Translations under genes and position numbers: made by a program | Assembly: GCA_016873155.1 (NCBI GenBank) | Contig: VGXX01000001.1 | Location: 1 to 64,000, forward strand | DNA length: 64,000 nucleotides | Source: Planctomycetota bacterium | GTDB lineage: Bacteria > Planctomycetota > Brocadiia > Brocadiales > Brocadiaceae | Direction of reading: 5' to 3' | Shown: positions 50,793-58,681 of the stretch, piece by piece | Position numbering within the stretch: the stretch's first letter is position 1 | Layout of the letters: every line of letters starts with the position of its first letter | Notes under the pieces: model-generated | The model's database searches: none | What the model was told of the DNA's origin: nothing | The model's input: only the letters and a program-made list of their open reading frames with translations

Positions 50793-50942
50793 ATGCATTA
50801 TTTACAACGGGAGCAAGAAAAAATATTCGCAGCATGTTTATTTAATCCTCAATTGCGCGTTTCGCCAAGCCAGAGAAATACCGAAGGAAATTTCCTTATT
50901 ACTCAGGCACAATTTGAGAAATTCGTTGAAGACGGTGGTTAG
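50793..50942 (+). CDS. Possible small ORF, unrecognised
   Basis: ATG 50793 is preceded by CTGGAGG and opens 49 residues (MHYLQREQEKIFAACLF ... FEKFVEDGG). I recognise no family. The good ribosome site favours a real start, but the frame ends just where the relic of an FGE-like tail begins, so it could be the start of a gene that has lost its middle. Confidence 0.3.
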   Translation: MHYLQREQEKIFAACLFNPQLRVSPSQRNTEGNFLITQAQFEKFVEDGG

Positions 50943-51042
50943 GGATGTGTATTGCACTTATCGCCGTTGGTACGGTCCGGACGACGGGAACAACCTCATT
51001 GGTTTTCGTGTGGTGGTGTCCCCATTTGTCTCTGGTCTCTGA
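50943..51042 (+). pseudogene. Relic of an FGE/DGR-type variable C-terminus
   Basis: In one frame the sequence reads VYCTYRRWYGPDDGNNLIGFRVVVSPF and ends VSGL-stop. This matches the last strand of FGE/C-type-lectin domains such as those of DGR variable proteins (RCA.R....PD.R.N.IGFRVV). The upstream GGSWN part and the rest of the gene are absent. Its protein family looks different from the NACHT protein's tail (GFRVVVSP versus GFRCAR). 51043-51124 holds only leader sequence for the M16 gene. Confidence 0.5.
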
Positions 51043-51124
51043 TACCTCCGAACTCTGTAACTCTGATTTCGAACTGCAGGAATAAGGGAAAGAACCATAA
51101 TTTAATGTGGAGAATAGATAAAAC

Positions 51125-53764
51125 ATGAAAAAGATAATTGCGATTATAATGATATCCATCTTGATGGGATGCCTATTTTGTTACGCTGAAAACCAAAACG
51201 ATCCGATGCTGCCCTTGTTCAAAGAAACGCAGCAAGCCGCAGTATTCTATCTGGATAACGGTATGGAAGTTATTCTCGTTGAAAATCACGCCAATCCAAT
51301 GATCGCTGCGGTTACTATCGTCAGGACCGGCAGCCGGAATGAAGACGAGGCCAGCAACGGGTCTGCCCATTTTCTCGAACACCTCTTGTTCAACGGCACA
51401 AAGACACGCACACAGAAACAGCTTTACGATGAGATGGATTTTTACGGCGGCTACAATAACGCCCATACCGGGCCTGATTATACCAATTACATGATCCTCA
51501 TGCCGAAGGAGTATATCGCTCAGGGGATGGATATTCAGGCGGATATGATCTTCAATTCTACCCTGCCTGATGAAAAGTTTGAGAAGGAACGCGGTATCGT
51601 TATAGAAGAAATTGGAAAGGGCGCTGACCGGCCAGAACATCAGGTAAGCAATCACTTCCTGAAAGTATTTTACGCTGGCACGCCGTACGAACGCCCCGTG
51701 CTTGGGACGGTTTCCACCATCACACATCTGAAACGAGAACGTGTATGGGATTATTACAAGACCTGGTATGTGCCGAATAATATGACTTTAATGGTCATAG
51801 GTGATTTTTCAACCCAGGAAATGGTAAAATTGGTTAAAGAAAAGTATGGGACATATCCGGCAGGGCAAATACCTGAGCACCGAACCATAAAACTGAATCC
51901 GCCTGAAAGATTACGCATTATCAAGGCAAACGGTATGGGTAAATTCCCCAGAGACCGCCAATATCTAACCATGGGTTACCTGTTGCCGCCACCAGTTTCT
52001 GATGATTTTCAGTCGCTGGTATTGCTGTCCGAATTCCTAGGCGGCAGAGATAATTCTGTCCTGAAAACGTTATTCACGCAGGAACAAAACAAAGACCTTC
52101 TTATTGATATTGGTACAAGCGTAGATTTCAATAGCGACTTTTCTACATTACAAATATCCGCAGAAGTTCCCATAAATATCGATGTAGAACATGTGGTGGA
52201 ACTGATTACACAAGCGGTACGGGATATGAAGAAAAACTCTGTTCCGGCAAGCGAAGTGCAATCAACGCTGATAGCCAGGGCAACGCATGAGATTTATCTG
52301 TTGGAGAGTTTACATTACTACGGCATGATGAAATCCGGTTATCTGGCGGCAGGTGGATATGCCTTCCTTCGTGATTATATGGACGGTTTGATGAAGGTAA
52401 CGCCGCAATCCATACAGAATGCAGCGGCGCAATATCTAAGCGCTCAGACGCCTGTGGTCACGCTCATGTCTCCCCCGGTCGAGAAAACCGCAGGCGAAAC
52501 CGCCACCCGATCACCCAACCAATACTCCATGGAAAGGCTGGAAAATGGCCTTACTGTGGTAATAAAAGAAAACCAGGATAGCAGGGTTATAGGAATACAC
52601 TTGCTGGCAAAGGAACGCAGCCTGAGTGAAGGAAAAGAGAAGTGGGGTTTGACGGAGATATTGCAGAGAACGCTTTCTGAGGGAGGTACGACCGAACACC
52701 CCGATAAGGCATTCTCTCAAACATTAGAATCCATGGGCGCTGAATTGAAACTCTATGATGAACCCGGCATCCCGTTTGACGATTATTATCATACTCCACG
52801 GTTTGCTTACATGCGTTTAAAACTGGTGGACACCTTTTTTGAGCAGGGATTAAAACTCCTTGCAGAAATGGTAAGACAGCCCAATCTCTCAGAAAAGGCA
52901 TACAATGAGGCAAAGAAGCAGGTCATGATACTCTCCGAAAACGACACGATGAGCACTCCCAGGGTGGCAGATAGAATATTCTACGATAATTTGTTCAAAA
53001 ATAATCCCGGTTTCGGCTGGTTGTCCGGCAGGAAAGAACAACTGGAAAAGATTCAACTGGAAGACGTGAAAGCCTTTTATCGTAAGTTTTACAATCCTTC
53101 AAACCTTATTCTGGCTGTCTCCGGTAATATTCCCATTGATAAAGCCCTGGTAATGGTAAAGCAAAACTTTGGCGGTGTTTGGGGAGATGCGAACTGGCAG
53201 CCGCCCGAATTTACACCGGAATTCAAGGCGCTTGGCACCACAGTCCGAGAAAAACTGGGTAAACAGCAATCATATATCTCTGTGGCAAATACGTGTGATG
53301 TGAGTGAGGAAGATCAACCGGCTCTCTACGTAATGGAAACCATCTTTGGTGACAGACTTGCCTTCAACCTGCGTGAAAAGCAAGGTCTTGCCTACACTAT
53401 CGGCGTTTCCTTCCATAAATACCGGGGTGTTCAGTGGTATCGTATCTCAATGGGCACACGACCGGAAAACATCGATCGAGCCGTTAACGGCATTCGCGAT
53501 GAAATTCGCTTCATGCGTGAAGCAAAAATCGAAGAAAAAGAGGTGCAAAAGACCATAAATGTTATTTTAGGGCGTCGTGGCATGCGGCGGCTGGATCGGG
53601 TGAATCAGGCTTATTACATGAGCATGAAGGCGCTTGACGGCAAAGAAGCGGAAGCGGATGAACAAGAGGCTGAAAAGCTGAAAAAGGTTACGGTGCAGGA
53701 TGTGGAACGCCTGGCCAAAAAAGTCTTCCAGAACGACAATCATTTGATTGTGATCGTGGAATAG
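51125..53764 (+). CDS. M16 family zinc peptidase, two-domain
   Basis: This 879-residue protein has an N-terminal signal peptide or lipoprotein-like start (IMISILMGCLFCYA). The first M16 unit carries the inverted zinc motif HFLEH near residue 82 and the distal glutamate in ERGIVIEEIGKG. The second unit, from about 455 (YSMERLENGLTVVIKENQD), lacks HxxEH, as is usual for the inactive half. The C-terminal RxxxY-type region (FNLREKQGLAYTIG) is present. It should be an exported protease that digests peptides in the periplasm. No partner M16 gene is adjacent; the nearest upstream item is a gene relic. Confidence 0.92.
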   Translation: MKKIIAIIMISILMGCLFCYAENQNDPMLPLFKETQQAAVFYLDNGMEVILVENHANPMIAAVTIVRTGSRNEDEASNGSAHFLEHLLFNGTKTRTQKQLYDEMDFYGGYNNAHTGPDYTNYMILMPKEYIAQGMDIQADMIFNSTLPDEKFEKERGIVIEEIGKGADRPEHQVSNHFLKVFYAGTPYERPVLGTVSTITHLKRERVWDYYKTWYVPNNMTLMVIGDFSTQEMVKLVKEKYGTYPAGQIPEHRTIKLNPPERLRIIKANGMGKFPRDRQYLTMGYLLPPPVSDDFQSLVLLSEFLGGRDNSVLKTLFTQEQNKDLLIDIGTSVDFNSDFSTLQISAEVPINIDVEHVVELITQAVRDMKKNSVPASEVQSTLIARATHEIYLLESLHYYGMMKSGYLAAGGYAFLRDYMDGLMKVTPQSIQNAAAQYLSAQTPVVTLMSPPVEKTAGETATRSPNQYSMERLENGLTVVIKENQDSRVIGIHLLAKERSLSEGKEKWGLTEILQRTLSEGGTTEHPDKAFSQTLESMGAELKLYDEPGIPFDDYYHTPRFAYMRLKLVDTFFEQGLKLLAEMVRQPNLSEKAYNEAKKQVMILSENDTMSTPRVADRIFYDNLFKNNPGFGWLSGRKEQLEKIQLEDVKAFYRKFYNPSNLILAVSGNIPIDKALVMVKQNFGGVWGDANWQPPEFTPEFKALGTTVREKLGKQQSYISVANTCDVSEEDQPALYVMETIFGDRLAFNLREKQGLAYTIGVSFHKYRGVQWYRISMGTRPENIDRAVNGIRDEIRFMREAKIEEKEVQKTINVILGRRGMRRLDRVNQAYYMSMKALDGKEAEADEQEAEKLKKVTVQDVERLAKKVFQNDNHLIVIVE

Positions 53765-53847
53765 AGAATTTTTTGCCGCGAATCTACACGAAAAGACACG
53801 AATAAAAACGTATAAGTTTTGAGCCTCAATTTTAAAAGCGACAAACT

Positions 53848-53950
53848 ATTCCCCTCTATCAAGAGGGGGAAGGGGTGTGTTTTTATACTGTTAGGCAAAT
53901 AAAATGGTCATTGCGAACGTTGTTTCGGTTCAATCGTGGACGATTGAACC
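53848..53950. repeat. C-rich repeat half and GGTTCAATCG palindrome
   Basis: ATTCCCCTCTATCAAGAGGGGGAAGGGG is a short C-rich copy at about 53849-53876, given here in pieces: ATTCCCCTCT, then AGAGGGGG. At 53927-53950 GGTTCAATCG pairs with CGATTGAACC around TGGA. The rest of the 53765-54070 gap contains words such as CGCGAATCTACACG and TTCGTGGTAATTC that recur between genes here. Confidence 0.6.
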
Positions 53951-54070
53951 AGCAGAGAACGTGTGAGTTGGAGCACTGAGCAAAGCAAAAGGGAAGTAAT
54001 CTAATTTTCGTGGTAATTCATGAATATTCGTGGCCAAAACGTTTTTTATATTCTCGCGGAGGAAAAGGAA

Positions 54071-54307
54071 TTGGAAAACAAGACACCGAGACCGGTTTCA
54101 ATAAAAATAGAGAAGGAACTCCACGTCTGTCCCAATTGCGGGTATGACGATGGTTTCCACACATCATTTGTGCGATTAACAAAAGAAACCTGCAAAATCA
54201 TCCTCATCTGCCCAAGTTGCCACGCCAGATATGATCCTGGCTGGAAAGTTGAAATACACAGTTCACCGCAAAGGGCGCGAAGAACGCAGAGAAAAAAGAC
54301 TGTATAA
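54071..54307 (+). CDS. Small zinc-ribbon protein
   Basis: This protein of about 78 residues has two CxxC pairs (HVCPNCGYDDG and LICPSCHARYDPGW), a classic zinc ribbon. I place the start at TTG 54071 because GGAGG (54058-54062) lies 8 bases upstream. The ATG at 54020 lies within a dispersed intergenic word (TTCATGAATATTCGTGG) and has no ribosome site. The last 15 residues (SPQRARRTQRKK) are translated repeat sequence, so the original C-terminus may be lost. The function is unknown; nucleic-acid binding is usual for such ribbons. Confidence 0.55.
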   Translation: MENKTPRPVSIKIEKELHVCPNCGYDDGFHTSFVRLTKETCKIILICPSCHARYDPGWKVEIHSSPQRARRTQRKKTV

Positions 54308-54335
54308 TTGTATATGCTGGTTCACCCATTGCAGA

Positions 54336-54362
54336 CTTCGTCGTGAGCGCTCAGTCGAACGA
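54336..54362. mobile_element. 27-bp micro-element nested in a GGTTCA palindrome
   Basis: The flanks read CTGGTTCACCCATTGCAGA on the left and TTGAACCAGC on the right, so the element sits between the two arms of a GGTTCA-type palindrome. It is the same 27-bp sequence as at 45655 and 59812. Confidence 0.6.
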
Positions 54363-54376
54363 TTGAACCAGCAAAG

Positions 54377-54520
54377 GGGACGAGTAAGAACAAAGGTAAG
54401 ACTCTCTTCAAGGAGAGAACGTCCGTTTTGCATCTCATCAGCAACAACTTTATCTACTTCATCCATAAACGGACGGATATAAGAAGTTTCTGGTTCTCCC
54501 CAGATTATAGGTGTTTGCAT
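54377..54520 (-). pseudogene. Truncated gene of a neighbouring integron-like cassette
   Basis: ATG 54520 is preceded by AAGGGAGGGAAAA and opens MQTPIIWGEPETSYIRPFM, continuing EVDKVVADEMQNGRSLLEES. After about 48 residues the frame runs into the GGTTCA repeat and micro-element, so the 3' part is lost. The start lies about 50 bases after the core of the attC-like site, as expected for the next cassette in an array. I do not recognise the family. Confidence 0.45.
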
Positions 54521-54570
54521 TTTTCCCTCCCTTAATGACTCATTGTTGCATAATCTTTAATATTGGCAAG

Positions 54571-54649
54571 GCATAACGATAGAACTAAGCGGTTTTGAAC
54601 CGCCGCGAAAAGCGGCGTGTTCAAAATCCGCTTGAGTGATTTGTTAGCA
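54571..54649 (-). other. attC-like integron recombination site
   Basis: On the minus strand TGCTAAC (R''-like) is followed by AAATCACTCAAGCGG, a long imperfect hairpin (GCGGATTTTGAAC ... GTTCAAAACCGC with a CGCCGC/GCGGCG top), and GTTATGC (R'-like). One extrahelical base breaks the stem. Size (79 bp), imperfect stem and AAC/GTT ends fit attC; the ends deviate from RYYYAAC/GTTRRRY at one or two positions. It lies 15 bases after the stop of the PLD-like gene. No integrase is in the window. Confidence 0.65.
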
Positions 54650-54664
54650 AGCTTTATTTTTTCT

Positions 54665-55432
54665 TCATAATGGTACTGAATTTAACCATTTATTGTCAAA
54701 AGAATCTGATATTTGATTCCATAAGTCTATGGCAAATGATTTCTCAATGGTAATTACAAAAGAGTCCTTATTCCCAATATCTTTTATACCATGGCCAATA
54801 ATTATGAAATTATTATCCGTGATTATATATCTATCATGTATATCTTTTGCATTATACTGCTTAATGATAGTTTTTGGATGTTCAACTAAAAAATCTTTTA
54901 TAATCCTTTTTAACGAAGCCATATTTTCATTAGTCTTTAAAGTTAGGAAAGAGACATTGCATGATTTAGGAATTAATTCCAAAACATCAAAAGTTCTAAC
55001 GCCATAATAGGGGTCGCATATTTTTACTTGTCCTTTCAATCCGTTTAAGAATGATTTTAATTGATTTCTCGCAGTTCGAGGTGTTCCAGCCTGGACATAT
55101 ATAATTTGTAAGTTGTTCGCGGAAAAAATATCTTCAACGCTTCTCCTGCCATGAATTGTAATCTTATATTTTGCTCCATCATCTGTGTTTTTAATTGAAA
55201 CCTTATTTCCGCAACTTGCCAAAGCTCGAATTAATGCTATTTTCTTCATAGAAATATCAGCGGCTTCGAGACAAGCAATTATTGCTTCTGACGTTAAATA
55301 TTCTACCTTAAAATTGTCATAGGATATTTGAAGAACGCTTAATGCGATTTTTTGTGGGGAATCAATATCTGCTAGTTTTTCTTTCAAAATGTTGTCCAAA
55401 TTCTTAAAACCATCTAGAATACTTACTGGCAT
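54665..55432 (-). CDS. Phospholipase D-like (single HKD-type motif) protein
   Basis: This 255-residue protein has an N-terminal helical part (SPQKIALSVLQISYDNF). A C-terminal PLD-like domain holds QVKICDPYYGVRTFDVLELI and the active-site-like IHDRYIITDNNFIIIGHGIKDIG, in which HDR replaces the usual HxK. Single-motif PLD proteins dimerise and often act as nucleases, several in defence or toxin roles. It follows the small partner gene by 10 bases and both lie in one integron-like cassette, which points to a cargo function such as defence. AT content is higher than in neighbours. Confidence 0.65.
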   Translation of the reverse strand: MPVSILDGFKNLDNILKEKLADIDSPQKIALSVLQISYDNFKVEYLTSEAIIACLEAADISMKKIALIRALASCGNKVSIKNTDDGAKYKITIHGRRSVEDIFSANNLQIIYVQAGTPRTARNQLKSFLNGLKGQVKICDPYYGVRTFDVLELIPKSCNVSFLTLKTNENMASLKRIIKDFLVEHPKTIIKQYNAKDIHDRYIITDNNFIIIGHGIKDIGNKDSFVITIEKSFAIDLWNQISDSFDNKWLNSVPL

Positions 55433-55442
55433 TTGCTGTCCC

Positions 55443-55826
55443 TTATCTATTTACATAGACCCAACCATCTTTTTCTTTAATTCTTCCAAGTTCGCTACTT
55501 TGGACAAGATTTCGCAAAGGAGTGGATAGTTCGTTCATGGGATAAATATGTCCCTTTTCTTCTAATTTTTTTTGGACTTCATTTATGCTTTTTTTGGTCT
55601 TAAAAAAGCCGTCTGTCTTTAACTCTCTGATATATTGTTTTGGACCTGATTTTGCTTTTTTTCTACCTGTTTTATTTGTTTTATACCCTGCTTCATTTTT
55701 CGGTTTATCTATTTTTCTGTTTTCCGCTCCGTCCTTATATAAGTGCAAAATTTTGGCAATTTCTTCTGAAGATCCATCTACTTGAATTTTTGTACCATTT
55801 GGTAAGTCAATATTAGCCTTTGCCAT
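55443..55826 (-). CDS. Small basic protein, partner of the PLD-like gene
   Basis: This 127-residue protein has an N-terminal strand-rich segment (ANIDLPNGTKIQVDGSSEEI), a lysine-rich linker (KTGRKKAKSGPKQYIREL) and a C-terminal winged-helix-like domain. The last part is FFKTKKSINEVQKKLEEKG, with NLVQSSELGRIKEKDGWVYV. I do not know a named family; DNA binding is inferred. GGGAGGGTATC precedes the ATG. The start lies about 38 bases inside the cassette boundary at 55864-55870. Confidence 0.65.
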   Translation of the reverse strand: MAKANIDLPNGTKIQVDGSSEEIAKILHLYKDGAENRKIDKPKNEAGYKTNKTGRKKAKSGPKQYIRELKTDGFFKTKKSINEVQKKLEEKGHIYPMNELSTPLRNLVQSSELGRIKEKDGWVYVNR

Positions 55827-55863
55827 GATACCCTCCCTTTATGAAATATTTTACTTTTTTCTA

Positions 55864-55900
55864 TGCTAACAACGATTAGATTGATCCGCATAATATGCGG
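55864..55900. other. Half attC-like site at the other cassette boundary
   Basis: TGCTAAC is followed by AACGATTAGATTGATC and the hairpin CCGCATA/TATGCGG. On the minus strand this reads as the 3' half of an attC site ending GTTAGCA. The matching R'' half is not recognisable further right. The gap 55901-56141 contains nothing I can name. Confidence 0.35.
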
Positions 55901-56141
55901 AATACAGGTTTCTTGTCCCTATAACATGCCTTTGATATGACAAATACTATCTTGACAAGCGCTTCATACACTGCCACTTATATTTCTTTGCACTTTTTAT
56001 CATGTCGTCTTATACGGATCGGCATAAAATCCTCTTGTTCCATTTCATACATCAGCGAAGCCGTAAGCCACTTGTCGCCAGTAAGCTGAGCAAGGACGGA
56101 GTGGTAATAAAACAAAAAACGAAGAATGTTGCAAGGTTTTT

Positions 56142-56249
56142 ATTTTTAAAATTAATTATGTAAGAATAATCAACCCAAAATGCCCATGCTTCTTTTCCTG
56201 ATAATTTGTGTGTTTTTAAGCGCTTATCAAAGGGGTTTTTTCGAAAGAC
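56142..56249 (-). pseudogene. RelE/YafQ-type toxin fragment
   Basis: One frame reads EAVFRKNPFDKRLKTHKLSG, then KEAWAFWVDYSYIINF, the central core of RelE/StbE-family mRNA interferase toxins. The start and the terminal GTHDIY-like strand are missing. It begins 9 bases after the CorA relic stop, so a junction between two deletions is likely. Confidence 0.6.
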
Positions 56250-56257
56250 GGCTTCTT

Positions 56258-56389
56258 TCACCACTTTTTCTTTTTGAAATAATACACCATAGCGATGCCT
56301 ACACTGGCCATTATGAATAAAACCATCGGACATCCCCAGCGCCACCCAAGCTCAGGCATGTATTTAAAATTCATGTTATAGTTTGAAAA
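56258..56389 (-). pseudogene. CorA magnesium transporter C-terminal fragment
   Basis: The frame reads NYNMNFKYMPELGWRWG, then a membrane helix CPMVLFIMASVGIAMVYYF and KKKKW-stop. This is the CorA C-terminus with its YGMNF-MPEL signature (G replaced by N here) and second membrane helix. The rest of corA is absent. Confidence 0.7.
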
Positions 56390-56390
56390 T

Positions 56391-57050
56391 TCATTTCACT
56401 GAACTTAAAGTTTCCTGCCATCGTGGTACAAGCGCCGGACATTGAGCCAGTTTCTGCGCTGACTCAGCATCAATTTTACGATTGAGCATGATTGCATTTG
56501 CCGTAGCAACAGTCCACTGCGGGAAAGGACGCTCTCTAAGGGTTAAGTCATTTCCCGCTTCGATATATCCCTCCTTCAAAACGCGTAAATACCAGCCAGT
56601 CCTTCCTGTCTCTTTAATGCGGATAACAAAATCTTTGATACCCCATCGCCGCTCCAGCTTCCAGCAAGGTTGTCTGGGCTGAGAAACCTGCACAACAGCA
56701 TCTCCAATCCCGAACATATCTCCAATGCAAACTTCGTCTTCCAGCAGGCCGTATGTTGTGAAGTTTTCGCCAAAGGCGCCGTAAGGCATATCCGGCAGAG
56801 GGATCTCCTGTCTCCAGTAAGAGTAATGTTCGGATGGATACACATTGACCGCCTTGTGTATGCCGCCGTGAACCGATAAGTCTGCCTGTGCATCTCCGAC
56901 AAGGTTAAGTTTCCCCAGCCATACGGAACCGCAAACAGTTGTCTTGAAGATACCCGTTGTCCAGGGTTCTTCGGTCGATTTGGTTTCCGTAGATCCGTTG
57001 AGCGTTTTTGTGAGGCCAACCTGGACTGAGAGGATTTTTATTTCTTTCAT
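56391..57050 (-). CDS. MOSC domain protein, YiiM-like
   Basis: This 219-residue protein consists of a MOSC domain (LVGDAQADLSVHGGIHKAVNVYPSEHY, GAFGENFTTYGLLEDEVCIGD) with the conserved cysteine in VSQPRQPCWKLERR. It ends with the C-terminal three-helix extension of YiiM-type proteins. MOSC proteins handle molybdenum cofactor or reduce N-hydroxylated compounds. The start ATG 57050 has no obvious ribosome site. It is isolated between relics and repeat hairpins. Confidence 0.9.
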   Translation of the reverse strand: MKEIKILSVQVGLTKTLNGSTETKSTEEPWTTGIFKTTVCGSVWLGKLNLVGDAQADLSVHGGIHKAVNVYPSEHYSYWRQEIPLPDMPYGAFGENFTTYGLLEDEVCIGDMFGIGDAVVQVSQPRQPCWKLERRWGIKDFVIRIKETGRTGWYLRVLKEGYIEAGNDLTLRERPFPQWTVATANAIMLNRKIDAESAQKLAQCPALVPRWQETLSSVK

Positions 57051-57095
57051 ACGTGTTTATTAAAACATCAACCAATAATAAAAGATGTTGCCATG

Positions 57096-57255
57096 CTGGT
57101 TCAATTTTGTAAATTGAACCAGATATTTTGAACCGGGAAATGGGCTTTAAACTGGTATCGGTCAAGAAAAATGTCAAATGTTTTGGTTCAATCGAGGACG
57201 ATTGAACCATCAAAAGAATTATACCCTTTGCGGGTTCGGGTTTGTAACCCGAACC
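57096..57255. repeat. Three word-type palindromes in a row
   Basis: There are three perfect hairpins. CTGGTTCAATTT/AAATTGAACCAG with a TGT loop is at 57096-57122. GGTTCAATCG/CGATTGAACC with an AGGA loop is at 57185-57208. GGTTCGGGTT/AACCCGAACC with a TGT loop is at 57233-57255. They occupy the gap between leuB and the MOSC gene. Confidence 0.75.
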
Positions 57256-57311
57256 TTAACATTTATATAACCAACTTGGTTTTACTGGTTACACCGCACC
57301 TGCCTATACGA

Positions 57312-58424
57312 TTATGTCTTGGTTAAATACTCTGCCACCTTGCTTCCCATTCCTGACGTTGAAAGTATTTTATCCTTCGGCGTAGCGGCAGAGGCGATGT
57401 CGCCCGTGCGATAGCCATCCTCCAGCACTGCCATGATGGCTTTTTCAACAGCATCCGACTCTTTGCCAAGCCCGAAAGCGTACTTCAGCATCATCGCCCC
57501 TGATAAGATTTGTGCAAGCGGGTTTGCCTTGCCCTGTCCTGCAATATCAGGCGCAGAGCCGTGAATGGGTTCGAAAAGCCCAAAGCCCGTTTCTGAAAGG
57601 CTGGCACTGGGAAGCATGCCAATGGAGCCGGTAATAGCCGATGCCAGGTCTGACAGGATGTCGCCAAACATGTTTTCCGTAACGATTACATCAAATTGCT
57701 TCGGGTTCGTTGCCAGCTGCATGGCCGCATTGTCCACGTACATGTGGTTAAGTTGTATCTGAGGATAATTTTTCTGGACGTAATCAACAACCACCTTCCG
57801 CCATAGTTTCGAGCTTTCCAGGACGTTGGCTTTGTCAATTGAGGTTAATTTCTTGCTGCGTTTCATGGATGCCTCGCAGGCCACCTTGGTAATCCTCTGA
57901 ATCTCCGGCACGGAATAAATCATATAATCTACAGCATACTCTCCCTGAACAGAGCCTTCATTCAAGGCGATAGACTTTACCTTGTTTTTGCCGAAATAAA
58001 CCCCGCCGGTCAGTTCACGCACAATCAGTATGTCCAGACCACCCTTTAAACGTTCCGACTTCAGGGATGCCGCATCGGCCAGCGGGCCGAAGATTACGGC
58101 AGGCCGCAGGTTTGCAAACAAGCCGTAAATAGCCCTCAATGGGAGCAATGCGCCTCGTTCAGGGGTCAGTTCTGCGGGCAGATTTTCCCATTTTGGTCCG
58201 CCCACTGCGCCGAAGTAAATGGCGTCTGCGTTGTTGCATATTGCTTTTGTCTCGTCTGGCAGTGGATGGCCATGTTTATCATACGCACATCCGCCTACCA
58301 GCGCCTCTTTATATTCAAATGTATGGCCAAAGCTCTTAGCTATGGTATCAAGTACCTTCAGTCCCTCCTTCATGATTTCCGGCCCAATTCCGTCTCCAGC
58401 CAGCACAGCAATGCATTTTTTCAT
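57312..58424 (-). CDS. leuB: 3-isopropylmalate dehydrogenase
   Basis: This 370-residue enzyme oxidatively decarboxylates 3-isopropylmalate in leucine synthesis. The start is ATG 58424 (MKKCIAVLAGDGIGPEIMKEG), preceded by GGAGATAAA; the longer frame to 58508 adds nothing conserved. Signatures are ADAIYFGAVGGPKWENL, LLPLRAIYGLFANLRP, the metal-binding TENMFGDILSDLASAITGS and EPIHGSAPDIAGQGKANP. Length is normal. leuA, leuC and leuD are not adjacent. Confidence 0.95.
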   Translation of the reverse strand: MKKCIAVLAGDGIGPEIMKEGLKVLDTIAKSFGHTFEYKEALVGGCAYDKHGHPLPDETKAICNNADAIYFGAVGGPKWENLPAELTPERGALLPLRAIYGLFANLRPAVIFGPLADAASLKSERLKGGLDILIVRELTGGVYFGKNKVKSIALNEGSVQGEYAVDYMIYSVPEIQRITKVACEASMKRSKKLTSIDKANVLESSKLWRKVVVDYVQKNYPQIQLNHMYVDNAAMQLATNPKQFDVIVTENMFGDILSDLASAITGSIGMLPSASLSETGFGLFEPIHGSAPDIAGQGKANPLAQILSGAMMLKYAFGLGKESDAVEKAIMAVLEDGYRTGDIASAATPKDKILSTSGMGSKVAEYLTKT

Positions 58425-58496
58425 GTATTTATCTCCATTCCGTGATCTTAATGATTTGTTAATATTTTTACCGTCGGGGGCGCAGAGAAGTGACGC

Positions 58497-58517
58497 GTCA
58501 CCCGTCACCCGTCACCC
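58497..58517. repeat. Heptamer tandem repeat GTCACCC x3
   Basis: There are three direct copies of GTCACCC. They are followed by an intergenic word (TTTCTCCGCGACC) of the kind dispersed through the window. They lie in the leuB/ArsR intergenic region. Confidence 0.6.
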
Positions 58518-58609
58518 GTTATTTCTCCGCGACCTTTGCGATTCAGCGGTGATCTTGACTATCACGATTTTACCTTTATTTTTAAGAATAGTCTACCCCA
58601 TTATTTTTG

Positions 58610-58638
58610 TTGACAGGATAAGATTTGAGAATTATAGT
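58610..58638 (+). promoter_or_regulatory. Sigma-70 promoter of the ArsR-type gene
   Basis: TTGACA (58610-58615) and TATAGT (58633-58638) with a 17-bp spacer, about 44 bases before ATG 58682. The leader has no strong ribosome site. Confidence 0.7.
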
Positions 58639-58681
58639 ATTTTAGATATTTATACAATACTATTATTCTAATATTTCTTTT

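Noticed and set aside
54263-54520. Full 85-residue minus-strand ORF
   Set aside because: Only the first 48 or so codons look like gene sequence; the remainder is GGTTCA repeat and micro-element, so I kept only the truncated part.
56052-56345. 97-residue minus-strand ORF as one gene
   Set aside because: It spans the CorA relic in another frame and the RelE core, and ends in repeat-like sequence; two separate relics explain it better.
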